Of a stretch of 64,000 nt of DNA, positions 54,745 through 64,000 are shown piece by piece. How positions within the stretch are numbered: the stretch's first letter is position 1; every line of letters begins with the position of its first letter. The translations under genes were made by a program, and so were the position numbers. Below the pieces are notes generated by a model, which had not been told where the DNA came from, did no database searches, and saw only the letters and a list, made by a program, of their open reading frames with translations. Source of the stretch: Neoechinorhynchus agilis (taxonomy: Eukaryota; Acanthocephala); NCBI GenBank assembly GCA_051530055.1, contig CM121341.1, forward strand, positions 9,982,001 to 10,046,000. The letters run 5' to 3'.

Positions 54745-56617
54745 TCAAACCTTACACTTGATTACACGACCGGTCGCTTTGTCTTTGAATTGATGTGAAA
54801 CCTTTTTTCCGTTTTTGTCGTATCGTTCAAGGTACACACATTCGGCAAATGTCGAATTAAATGTTTGTTCGTATTTCAGATTAGTCCAAACTTCGTTGGT
54901 TCGAGGATAAAACCAACGTGGATACTTTCCATACTCATTCTCAATGTAGCTAAGTGGATCGCACGTAACCAGTAGTCGAATTCCAAGAAGATCGCAAGAA
55001 CACAATTGCTTGATTGGAGTTATGGTTCGGCTAAAATCGGTGCAATTGTGGATAGGTCAGTAGACTTTACAAATGGATGCCTTACACGAATCGATGATTT
55101 CCTGCTTGATAAATACAATGTAGCATATCGTCCGTACTGCTGTTCTTGTATAAAGCGAATAAATCAAACACATACTTTCCATTTGTCAAACGAATTTCTG
55201 AGCCTGGAATCGACGGCTAAAGCGATAAGATGAAATGCGGTAAGTTAACGTGAAATTTACTCACATGACCGTATCTTAGAGCTAATTTCATATCCCTTCC
55301 TCCCAAAAAAGCATTAGGTACCCTTTCGTTATATTCACTGTCAAATATTGCGAAATCAACATCTTTGGATTGCTCAATAATCCCGCACTGACGATACCAG
55401 CCTAGTAAGATATTTTCAAAAATTAAGCATTCCGTTTGCTTTACCTAGAAGAGTTCCTCCAGCAAGAAAAAAGTTTTTCCCCAAAGATTTCATTTGCTTC
55501 TTTATCGCGACTATTCCAGGTAAGATTTTTTCGTTCACTCTGTTAACGTTGTGTCGCTGGTCCGGATAAAGGTCGAACAACTTCTTTTGTAGAGTCTTGT
55601 TGCATTCTAGAAACTTGGATGTGTTGTAATCCCGAATAAACTGTTCAGTGTTTGCTGGAACATTCACTATTCCAAATATTGTTTTTACGGGTTTAAGTTT
55701 GAATCTATAAAGTTTGAGAAATATTAGACAAACTCGAGTTTTAGCGTGTGCACGACTCACATATCGACAGTTCGTGCAACATCTCCAAACCATCTTTTAG
55801 AAGAAAGATTCATATTGCAAACGTACAAATAATCTCCTTGCTTTTTGAAATTTAGAATATATACTCTTTTCTGACTATGAAAAGCGATTACACCTCCGAG
55901 ATCTCTGTAGTTTGTACACTGAACTTCATTTAATGTCCATTCTTTTCTTCTTTTTAGATTCTAGGATAATAGGAAATGTTAAATATAGAGTTTAAGTTGA
56001 GTTTTTTAATTTCAGACATAATCAGTTTTGAATTTTTATCCACCGTTAAAAGGCAGCAAAAAGGCAAGATTTCATAATTTTCCTAAAGATAACTCTTTCC
56101 TTCGACTTTTGCCGATGATTTTAAACAATCTCAGATGCATTCACTTTGCCAGTAGAAATTTAGTTGTCATTCACACTTTATAGCATTCGCATGCAACTGT
56201 TTACCGAACCTCATAAGTCGCTAATAGCGACTTTCCTCGATCAATATAGCCAAACGTCACCTCGTCCGACAAATTACGATTGAGATAATTAAGCCAGTCC
56301 AAATCAACCAAGAATATGTCGCATTCATTTTTTTGAATAACTCCTTGAAGCAGCGCTTTGAATTCGTTGGAATATACTCTAGTTCTCTAATCGCAAAAAA
56401 AATGCTTAAAGCTTTTAGAAATACTTACCGCCTGCTTGCGACCACAATTCCTCGACCTAAATATGTATGCCAATACAAATATCGAAATGAAAAAAGCTGA
56501 AATTCTTTGCTTTAATGTGTATCGGCGATAGAGTCCTGAGTAATCCCGTGAAAATAATGACATTCGGCGTGACATTTGTTGTGCTTTTGCAAAGGTCGTC
56601 TTGCGAACCCAATCCAT
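54745..56617 (-). CDS. Fukutin-like LicD-family protein B
   Basis: Seven exons with the same boundaries as copy A (56,429-56,617; 56,210-56,386; 55,761-55,960; 55,445-55,704; 55,265-55,401; 55,086-55,216; 54,745-55,030) give about 459 residues. An N-terminal signal anchor (ISAFFISIFVLAYIF) precedes the core FFLAGGTLLG|WYRQCGIIEQSKDVDFAIFD, then LTNGKYVFDLF and ENEYGKYPRWFYP. The last exon is only moderately similar to copy A (for example LERYDKNGKKV against LERFDARGNRT). By contrast, exon 4, the short intron before it and the end of exon 3 are practically identical. The exon 2 donor (GAG|GTTCGG) is weak, and an alternative GT lies five bases on. Confidence 0.83.
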
Positions 56618-57345
56618 ACGAATTCCTTGAATTTATTGTCTGCTGCCGTAACGTAGTGAATGGAAATATTTATCTTTGCTATGTGTCGCCATAGACACAG
56701 AAGTTGGAATGTGCGATGCGATATGATTGCGAGGTAGTGGCATATATATATGATTTCCTTTGTGTAGAGTTACTAGAATAAATCGTGTTTTTTAAGTGGC
56801 TGAATCATGTAATGGCAACAGTGTAAATATTTTATTGGTCTATCAAGATCAACGACATTCTTTGACCTTTGAAACACGTTTGCATTGGTTATTCTTCTTT
56901 CAAAATCAAACAGTTAAAATATCTTGGATAGACGTCTTTAGAATTTTATTACACGAATCGCTCATAGGTCAACAACGAACGATATTAAAAATAATCGCGA
57001 ATCGAAAAACTTTTTTTTTGAATTATTGTGCTGCTGCATATTTATTAAAAATTATGTTTTTAAATCTTTATGTGCAATATGCAAATTTTGTCGAATTTTA
57101 CAATCTCAAAAGTGTCAGTTTGACAACGGAGATAATGAGAAATAGTTAAATGTCATGTATTGTCATTATTAACTTTAAAATGCAAATTGCTGTATGATTC
57201 ATTTATTTGATAATAGTGGAACAATATTTATTGCTTTACGTTCTTTTTCCAGCGATTTAATCATTATTTATTTTCATTCACCCTTTCACCGACTGCTATT
57301 GGCTAAAAACTTTTTAAACCCAATGTTCTTAATACACCTCTTGGA
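56618..57345. other. Upstream flank of fukutin-like B, no gene seen
   Basis: AT-rich. The 117-codon plus-strand frame at 56,796-57,149 is low-complexity Phe/Leu/Ile-rich and lacks any family signature. Confidence 0.4.
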
Positions 57346-57618
57346 TTATATTAACTTATACTCACAGCCAGAAAAAACCTTAAATATTTTCCTGCTTAAG
57401 CAATATTCTGCGATTTCGTGAATATCGTATAAATTATAATTTTGGTGAAAATACTCCCGGTAATAGCATATTTGATTTATTGGAGATATTTCGCGAGGTA
57501 CCCTCACCTCATCAGTCATTGCTTGTACGTTTTTTTCACCAAAATTATACTTCGACCAACCCAAAGGATTTTCTATCCACGATATCGTATAAATCATTCG
57601 CATTTTGGTCGCTGTGAG
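57346..57618 (-). other. Possible isolated coding exon
   Basis: An 85-codon minus-strand frame begins MRMIYTISWIENPLGW..., preceded by an acceptor-like CTCACAG. A good donor (GAG|GTGAGG) follows MTDE at about 57,508. The residue mix (Trp, Tyr, Asn, charged) is more protein-like than the surroundings. No partner exons or family could be found, so it may be a gene remnant. Confidence 0.2.
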
Positions 57619-59465
57619 TGAATTAGAAATGCGCCAACGTTTGTCTCCTGTCTGGGGTATAAACTACTCATTTGAGATTTATAAATTGTTTAGGATGCTT
57701 AAATAAGAATTGAGATCCATGTGACAACTCCGTTTTGTATGTAATTTACTAACTTTGCTTTCTACTCTCCTACAACCAAACATTAATGTTTCCCGTTGGC
57801 ATTACTCTTGATTAAAGATATATCACTTCGCAAAACCAGAAAGTGCTTATTCTCTGTACTTGAAAGCGTAAATGTGTATTTTGTCTTCGATTCCCGAAAT
57901 CCTTGTTAAATTGTTGTTAGAAATTTTCATTCAAATTATTTTGCTCATAGTCGTCAGATAATTTTTATACATTGTCCTTAAAACAAAAATTCGCCGACTT
58001 TTAATTCTAGGTATAAGAAATCGAAAATATCCTAAGGTCTAGGATTCTTGACCATTTTCCAATGAAGAACATCCGGTCTGTTATTATTTGCCGATTATTT
58101 ACGGATACCCCAGGAAATCACGTTCATTTTTATTTCCGATCGGCTGCACAACTTCAGTGTTTGTTTCAATATGCCAAAAATGCAAAATCGCATTACTTTG
58201 CTTCATATTCGTTTTTAAAAGAAAAAAGATTCAGTTTTAAATACTGGTCCAAGAAATATAGATAGAATTTTTTGTGTTTCCGGATTTAAAAAATCTTATT
58301 GCCCTACTTTCTAGTCCTACTTGAAATTAGTCGGAAATGTAATAAAAAAAGCAAAGTTATTCTCAATCTCTTTTGTTATAAACTAGTCAATTTATAACAG
58401 TCTCCCTCTCTCCAGAATTAAATCAATGTATTCGCTGCGCAGTGAAAACTATTGGTTTCAAAGCGATTTCCGGATGTTGTCGGCGCATTTGTGCTTCAGC
58501 GATATTTCCGTCGGATATAAACAAAGACAAAATAATAGAAAATGGCATTTACAGTCAAACCTATAAACAGAGAATGCGTATTAAATCTTCTAGCGATTCA
58601 CTGAAACGTTTCGACGATTGACGACAAGTTAAAAGCGATTAGGAAATCTAATTGGAATTATATAAGCAAAGTTCATTACATGTTTGCATGTGTCTTTTAG
58701 ACCATTTCTATATTGTAATTGTGATTATATTGTGGTGGTATCCAAATAGGAACATGGAAGCGATCTGCAAGCCTCCTGTGTGAGCCAGCAGACTCCCTGT
58801 TTTGCATACAAATTTGACTATGAGGCCCGCCCTTCCTGTACTTTAGGTTTCAAACCTTCAAACGGAATTTCCTTGGATCCGTGCTTTTTTTTGGGTGCAT
58901 GGCACACCGTTCTAAACGAGCAAATAACTACATTCTAGAGACCCCTTTAACCAGTGTATAGCAGAATAAAGAGAGAGTTATAGTGGCACACATACGAGGA
59001 TTTATTACCGTTTTGCGTTACCATAGTTGTATATTTATTCTCGTTGATGTAAGTGTTGATTGAAAATTTTGGCAGAAATAAATCCTTTTCGTCTTTTAAA
59101 CACTGCTCTCATGAACAGCCTATCAATTGGCTTAAAATTCGAGAATTCCCTCAGCGCCGCTTCTGTTTAGCCTATAAAGTCGACTTTCCCGTATAATTGG
59201 ATTTAAACGACTGTTGATGTATAAGTTGGCCGCTTTTGTTTAGTCAATGGAAGTCAAAAAAAAATTTCTAATCAAGTACGTCTCGTTTTTGATCATTTTC
59301 CTCTCACACATATCGTACTTTCGAAAATCAATTGGGAGTTCCTAGTGAGAGAAAGAGAGAGTAAGAGACTGTAAATTAACTTATCAAGTTTAGATCCTTT
59401 CAAAACTCCCATGCACGTGCACTAGATGGAACGACGAAGACTGTAGTTTAGAAAAATCCAGGAAA
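57619..59465. other. Intergenic, no gene seen
   Basis: 1.8 kb of AT-rich DNA upstream of the GPCR gene. Frames such as 58,062-58,265 have no domain. No repeat or RNA gene was recognised. Confidence 0.4.
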
Positions 59466-61419
59466 ATGCATTATTGGAACTACTCATGCTGCTTGATCAA
59501 CGAAGATCCATCGTGTGAAACAGGTACACTTCCAATCGAAGCTCAAAGTACTCAGGACTTGTGTAAGTCTCTTTCTAAATATGATACAGGACATCGTGGA
59601 GAATTCTGGATCATATCGCTCGCGATTTTCATCATTGGGATCATTTCTAATCTCCTTTGCATTATCATATTCGTGCGTGGACGAGTATGCTCTAATCCAT
59701 CTATGAAGATGTTTAAAGTGCTCTCAGTGTTCAATGTTATCGCTCTACTCATGAATGTATTCAGTGCTTATGTCAGGGCTTCTGTACGAAGTCTTTACTC
59801 TTCTAAAATCTATTGTGGAATGTTCGGACTACTCTTTCTGTACTCCAGACAATTATCCTCTTGCACAATCGCTCTATTCAAGAATGTTCGAGAGGAGGAG
59901 GCTGTTATTTATTTTTTAAGTAGAGTTTAGAAAGTCTTTTAGTTTCGTTTTCAATGAATTTAGAGCTAAGTAGTATGTGAAATTATCTATGCAGGGTTAA
60001 TGTTATTAATTCCATTTGGATCTTGTTTTCATTAAAGTAATTGAATTTTCGCCAAATACATTTAGAGTAGGTTCAATCGAGTGCGAAATTACTTAAAAAA
60101 ATCTCGATATAAGATCTAATTTTTAGATGTGCTGGAACAAGTAAGTTCATGATAAATCGAATTAATATGGCATTTTACTCTTCAACGGATTTAAGGAGGC
60201 TTATGAAAGTACACTGACGAATATATGTCCTTTTCGGAAAGAGATAACTCATTTAACCAAATATGGATTAACCTTCTTCACCAAGACTTTTTCTTAGCCG
60301 AAATATATCCACAATCCTAGTTGGTTCACTTGAAATTGTAGTTTTAGTGTCGAACAAACGGCTAGCTTTATTCTACCTAACGGTTTATTATCTACGAATA
60401 AAAATATCAATTTAATGAAATTCCTCTTTTCAGCGTTAATATGGCTCACAAATGCCAACTTCTCCATATTTTTAACATATACATTAAATGTCTACGGTCG
60501 ATTTTCTTTAAATTTAATGACAAAATATTCTATAAAAATACGAACCAAATTGTTCAATGATTTAGGTTAGGAATTGTAAAAATTTATTCGCGCTAGATTA
60601 CCTTTATCGCTTTGTTAGACATAATACTTTTCTTAAAATGAATGTATTCACCTATAAATTCACTCGGATAATCCTGACTTAATCTCAGTCGAGTACATGA
60701 TCGTGGTCAAGTATCCCTTCAACAAAAATTACGTTCAAAAGTATCGAATGCTAACGCTGATAATAGTGATGATTTTGCTAGCAGTTCCAGTTCCGATGGA
60801 TTTCATCTTTTACGTTGGTGCTAAAGACGATCGCCTTCATTGTCAAGTAAATCCAAACGTCCACAACGCCTACATCTACGAAGTATTTCGCTCAGTCTTA
60901 ACGCTAATGGCCTACGTCGTTATCCCATTCATCATAATGTTCATTTGTAGCATTATCAACATCATAGAGATTCGCAAGGCGGGATCTGAGTTCAAAAGGT
61001 ACAGTTCTGGACGTCGTAGTACAACCTACATCTCAAACCAAGGAGTTTTAATGATGCTTTTCGTTTCATTTGCCTTTTTTGTTTGTGTTATGCCATATTA
61101 TACATTCTGGTTTTGGACAATGATTTTCAATTATCCCACTTATTGCCGATACACTCAGAATCTTTATGAAAACGTTCAAAAGTGCATGGGCGCTAGCCAC
61201 CCTGTGTTGACCCATATATTCCGAACGATGCGAGACCTCAACCATACAGTCAATTTCCCGCTCTATTGTCTTTCAAGCAACTCGTTTCGAAGTGAGTCCT
61301 TGTATTACTTTGTTTATTATCCCTACCAGCGAATCCATGCGAAGTTCAGTTCATGTTCCCGCTGTATACCTCTAAATTCGGTTAATCCAAACGATGACAT
61401 TTCACAAGGCGAAAAGTAA
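59466..61419 (+). CDS. Rhodopsin-family GPCR, peptide (FMRFamide-receptor-like) type
   Basis: Exon 1 (from 59,466) has an extracellular N-terminus with Asn-glycosylation potential (WNYSC) and Cys residues, TM1 (FWIISLAIFIIGIISNLLCIIIF), TM2 (MFKVLSVFNVIALLMNVF) and TM3 start with its Cys (YCGMFGLLFLYSRQLSS). The last exon (60,689-61,419, after a CTCAG acceptor) begins at the end of TM3 with VEYMIVVKYPF, in the place of the DRY/ERY motif. It carries TM4 (LIIVMILLAVPVPMDFIFYV), TM5 (LMAYVVIPFIIMFICSI), TM6 (VLMMLFVSFAFFVCVMPYY) and TM7 with NFPLYC in place of NPxxY. The splice joining TM3 is not resolved. A hydrophobic open stretch near 60,436-60,500 could be an additional exon. AATAAA lies near 61,452. 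Ligand unknown, neuropeptide likely by family. Confidence 0.75.
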
Positions 61420-61561
61420 TTCATCTTCACTGGGAAATATTGTTGTGTTTGTAAATAAAATCATGTTGTTTAAGTCAAAATATTTGAACAGCGTCCAACT
61501 GTGGTATACTCACTAATGTTTAAAGAATCACCTGCTGGGTATATGGCACACACACATATAT

Positions 61562-64000
61562 ATGATTTTGAAGCATTCACCATTAAAAAAAACTCAAATG
61601 AATACGTTCAGTGAATTGTTCAAACAAAAAACATGGATCGAACCGCTCGTCTTTACAGCAATATTTGGACAAATCGCTTCAAGCTTCTTCATGCAAGCAA
61701 TTCTTGTGAGAGTTGCTTGTGTCGATTCACTCTCAAATCATTACCAAATCAAAAACATGAAAGTAACCTAATGGATTTCAGTTGCCCTCCACGAATTTTT
61801 TAAATTTATAGACCATCGAAGCATTGGTAATTTGGTGATCGTGTTATCGGGCACAATTCAGCTCCGTTATCTTTTCAACGAGTTTTAAAAATTACTTAGG
61901 GGTTCCTCGGCATAATTAAGGAGCTATTTTTAAGTTCGTTTGACCAATCATATTTCGCCTATAAAAATGCTTAATATACTTCGTTAAACATGCCTATCTA
62001 CAATAAAAATCTATGAGTTCGTCATGGTTTTTGCAAAGATTATTATAAAAAAAATTTGGATCGCCTGTTCACACCAATTTATGCGTAATTGCATAAAATT
62101 AAAGGTTTATTTGAGATTTGATAAAGCATGCAAAAATCACAACTAAATATTTCTTAAATTAAAACATTACCGTTTAAGTTATTCATGAGTGAAATAAAGA
62201 CTTTTGAGATTAACAAAGCTAAATATTGTTTTTACAGACTTCGCTCTTAGGCTCCATAAAGGCAATCCGAGATGCAAGATATCTCCTAGCAACGCTACTC
62301 TTCTGATTAAAATTATGAAGTGCGTCGAAATTTAATGTATAAAACACCGGTTTTCTCTCTTAAATATCTATATTTCTTCGAGTTATATTAATATGTTTAT
62401 TATATATATATTGAGACTTTAGCTATATATCGCCTTCCTATTGGATTGTTTTGTCAAAACACTGAAATTCACGGGTCTAAGCGATACTAACTTCTCAGTG
62501 GGGAATACTCTGATGAACATGTGGTCTTGGTGCTCAATGCCAACGACAGATAATAACTTAACATCGATTGTTGAGGATGGTGCAGCCAAAATGAGTGCCA
62601 AGGTTCATATAATAACAGTTGTTGTCTCGCTCTTTGCTGTAAATCTGTACTCGATTAGTGCCCATTGGCTTGGTTTTAAGAAATGCCTTTTAATTGCCTT
62701 GATCGGAAATACGCTGGTCGATGGATGTCGTATATTTATGGTCTTCGCTTTAAAGAACGAATATATTATTAGTCTCATTTATGCGATATACTTCATGCAA
62801 GCTGCAGCTGGAGGATTGCTTGTAATAAATCATAATTCTAATAGTTATTTGGCCACAATCTGCCAATTGAATGGTGCAACGGATACCGTGAGAACTATTC
62901 GATTCGGGATACTGGAGAGTTGCGTGTTTGTTGGAATGATTTGTGGGCAATTGTTCGTTAGTTTTGCTCTGGACAAAATCAGACTCGTTTATATAATGAC
63001 TGTAGCATTCGGAGCAACGCTTTTCTCCACTTTTTATGCATTATTATTTCTTATGGACGAAAAGAAAGTCAATGGATTTTATGAACCGTCTAAAGGAAAC
63101 AAAGAAATGAAAAAGTCATTTAATGTTAAATCGTTCGTCAAACATATTTTACTGGCGGCGGGTTTTGGTAAAGATGCTGATGACAATTCGAAAAGACGAA
63201 GGACATATATCGTATTATATTTTTCAATATTACTTTTAGTTGCTCTGTTCAGCACAGGTAAGCCGTAAATATGGTTATATTTTCTTTCAAAATTATGATC
63301 CCAAATTGATTACACTTTTTTCGACAGAAAACATATTTTGATTCGTTATTGCAGATTTTCGGGACTGCACAGTCGACAAAAGTTTACTTACGTTTAACTA
63401 TTAATTAGGAAAATAAACGGGAATTATAGTCGTCTAGTTCAGAAACTGGAATTTCGATCCTCACAGACTTGATATGCGTTATAGCACCCGCTTTTCTTTT
63501 TAATTTTTCTACCAAATAGCTCTGCAATTAGTTAAAAAAATGAATGCCGTTTGTGTAGCTTTAAAAGCTGACTTCTCATTTAAGAGATTATATTTTTAAT
63601 GAACATTTAAATCAGAAATATTCTCCTCAAATGTCCGCGCGGTCTTTTAAACATAAATGACACTTGTAAAGATGGAGAAGATGATCATTTTCATGATGTC
63701 GAATGCAATTGTTGTTTATTTACGCTTACTGGAAAATTTTAATCGATAAGAGTTTTTCCTTTACTGAAAGGTTTTTATTTTAGTTCAACAAAGTTGCCTT
63801 TATATATTCCTTCGAACTGGCACACTTCAACTATCAGACAAGGAATATGGAATGTTCACCGCAATCCACCTATCATTGAGTGCAATTGGATTACTTGTCA
63901 TTCTACCATTTCTTAAGAAAGTTATTAATTTAAGCGATCATGTTCTTGTGTTAATAAGCGCATTTGCGGAGACTTCTAACCTTTTAATCATCAGTTTGGC
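61562..64000 (+). CDS. SLC46-type major facilitator transporter, 3' end beyond window
   Basis: Exon 1 (61,562-61,762; a later Met at 61,598 is also possible) has TM1 WIEPLVFTAIFGQIASSFFMQAI. Exon 2 (62,423-63,257) contains TM2-TM6, for example HIITVVVSLFAVNLYSISAHWLGFKKCLLIALIGNTLV and LIYAIYFMQAAAGGLLVI. Exon 3 (63,784 to the window end) opens the second half with LYIFLRTGTLQLSDKEYGMF, a typical SLC46/proton-coupled folate transporter sequence ahead of TM8. The usual loop 2-3 motif (SDRxGRK-like) is replaced by SAHWLGFKK. Substrate is unknown. Family members move folates or other organic anions with protons. The intron 61,763-62,422 is the largest. Confidence 0.8.

Noticed and set aside
56796-57421. 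Hydrophobic plus-strand frames (117 and 75 codons)
   Set aside because: Phe/Leu/Ile richness follows from AT-rich DNA. No conserved membrane-protein signature.
58062-58265. 67-codon frame upstream of the GPCR
   Set aside because: No homology, no splice partners, low-complexity Phe/Tyr/Lys content.
1-64000. tRNA, rRNA or spliced-leader genes
   Set aside because: No cloverleaf with A and B boxes, no ribosomal sequence and no recognisable leader gene was found by eye.

Overview
The window is animal nuclear DNA, most likely from a nematode or a similar small-intron ecdysozoan. Genes are split by many introns of about 45-60 bases with GT..AG ends, coding capacity on both strands is sparse, and AATAAA signals follow several stop codons. 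Recognised families (tryptophan hydroxylase, ARL2, a FoxO-like forkhead, two fukutin-like LicD proteins, a peptide-type GPCR, an SLC46-type transporter) are animal. The species cannot be named from sequence alone.

Region 1 (1-29,200) is a transposon graveyard with no clear host gene. It holds remains of several Ty3/gypsy LTR elements (1-3,680; 4,470-5,215; 16,030-18,320; 21,331-21,655 on the minus strand). It also holds two stacked copies of an APE-type LINE (11,085-16,025), two minus-strand copies of a second LINE family (7,270-8,345; 27,460-29,140) and a MULE-like transposase scrap (8,363-8,761). Three dispersed repeat families link these pieces. Between them lie coding-like stretches I do not recognise: a whole 442-codon frame at 9,399-10,727, a whole 270-codon frame at 18,437-19,249, and a broken multi-frame block at 22,328-26,446.

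Region 2 (29,361-37,231) is a compact host gene cluster: an unrecognised basic protein (minus), an ARL2-like small GTPase (minus, two exons), a tryptophan 5-hydroxylase (plus, about nine exons, the rate-limiting step of serotonin synthesis) and a small multi-pass membrane protein (minus, three exons). Several fold-back elements sit in their introns and flanks.

Region 3 (37,310-48,100) pairs a 4.7-kb satellite of about 253-bp units, each carrying two inverted repeats, with a forkhead gene. That gene's N-terminal domain looks FoxO-like and is followed by sixteen 300-bp (100-residue) Asn/Gln-rich coding repeats.

Region 4 (48,690-64,000) has a Penelope-like retroelement relic, two tail-to-tail fukutin-like genes that share a nearly identical stretch of about 420 bp (exon, intron, exon) while the rest has diverged, a GPCR and the first part of an SLC46-type transporter.

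The most unusual items are the forkhead-repeat protein, the apparent gene conversion in the fukutin-like pair, the palindromic satellite, and a recurring stem-loop (YTGAWRAA - stem - GAAA) in fold-back elements that resembles a hammerhead ribozyme core.
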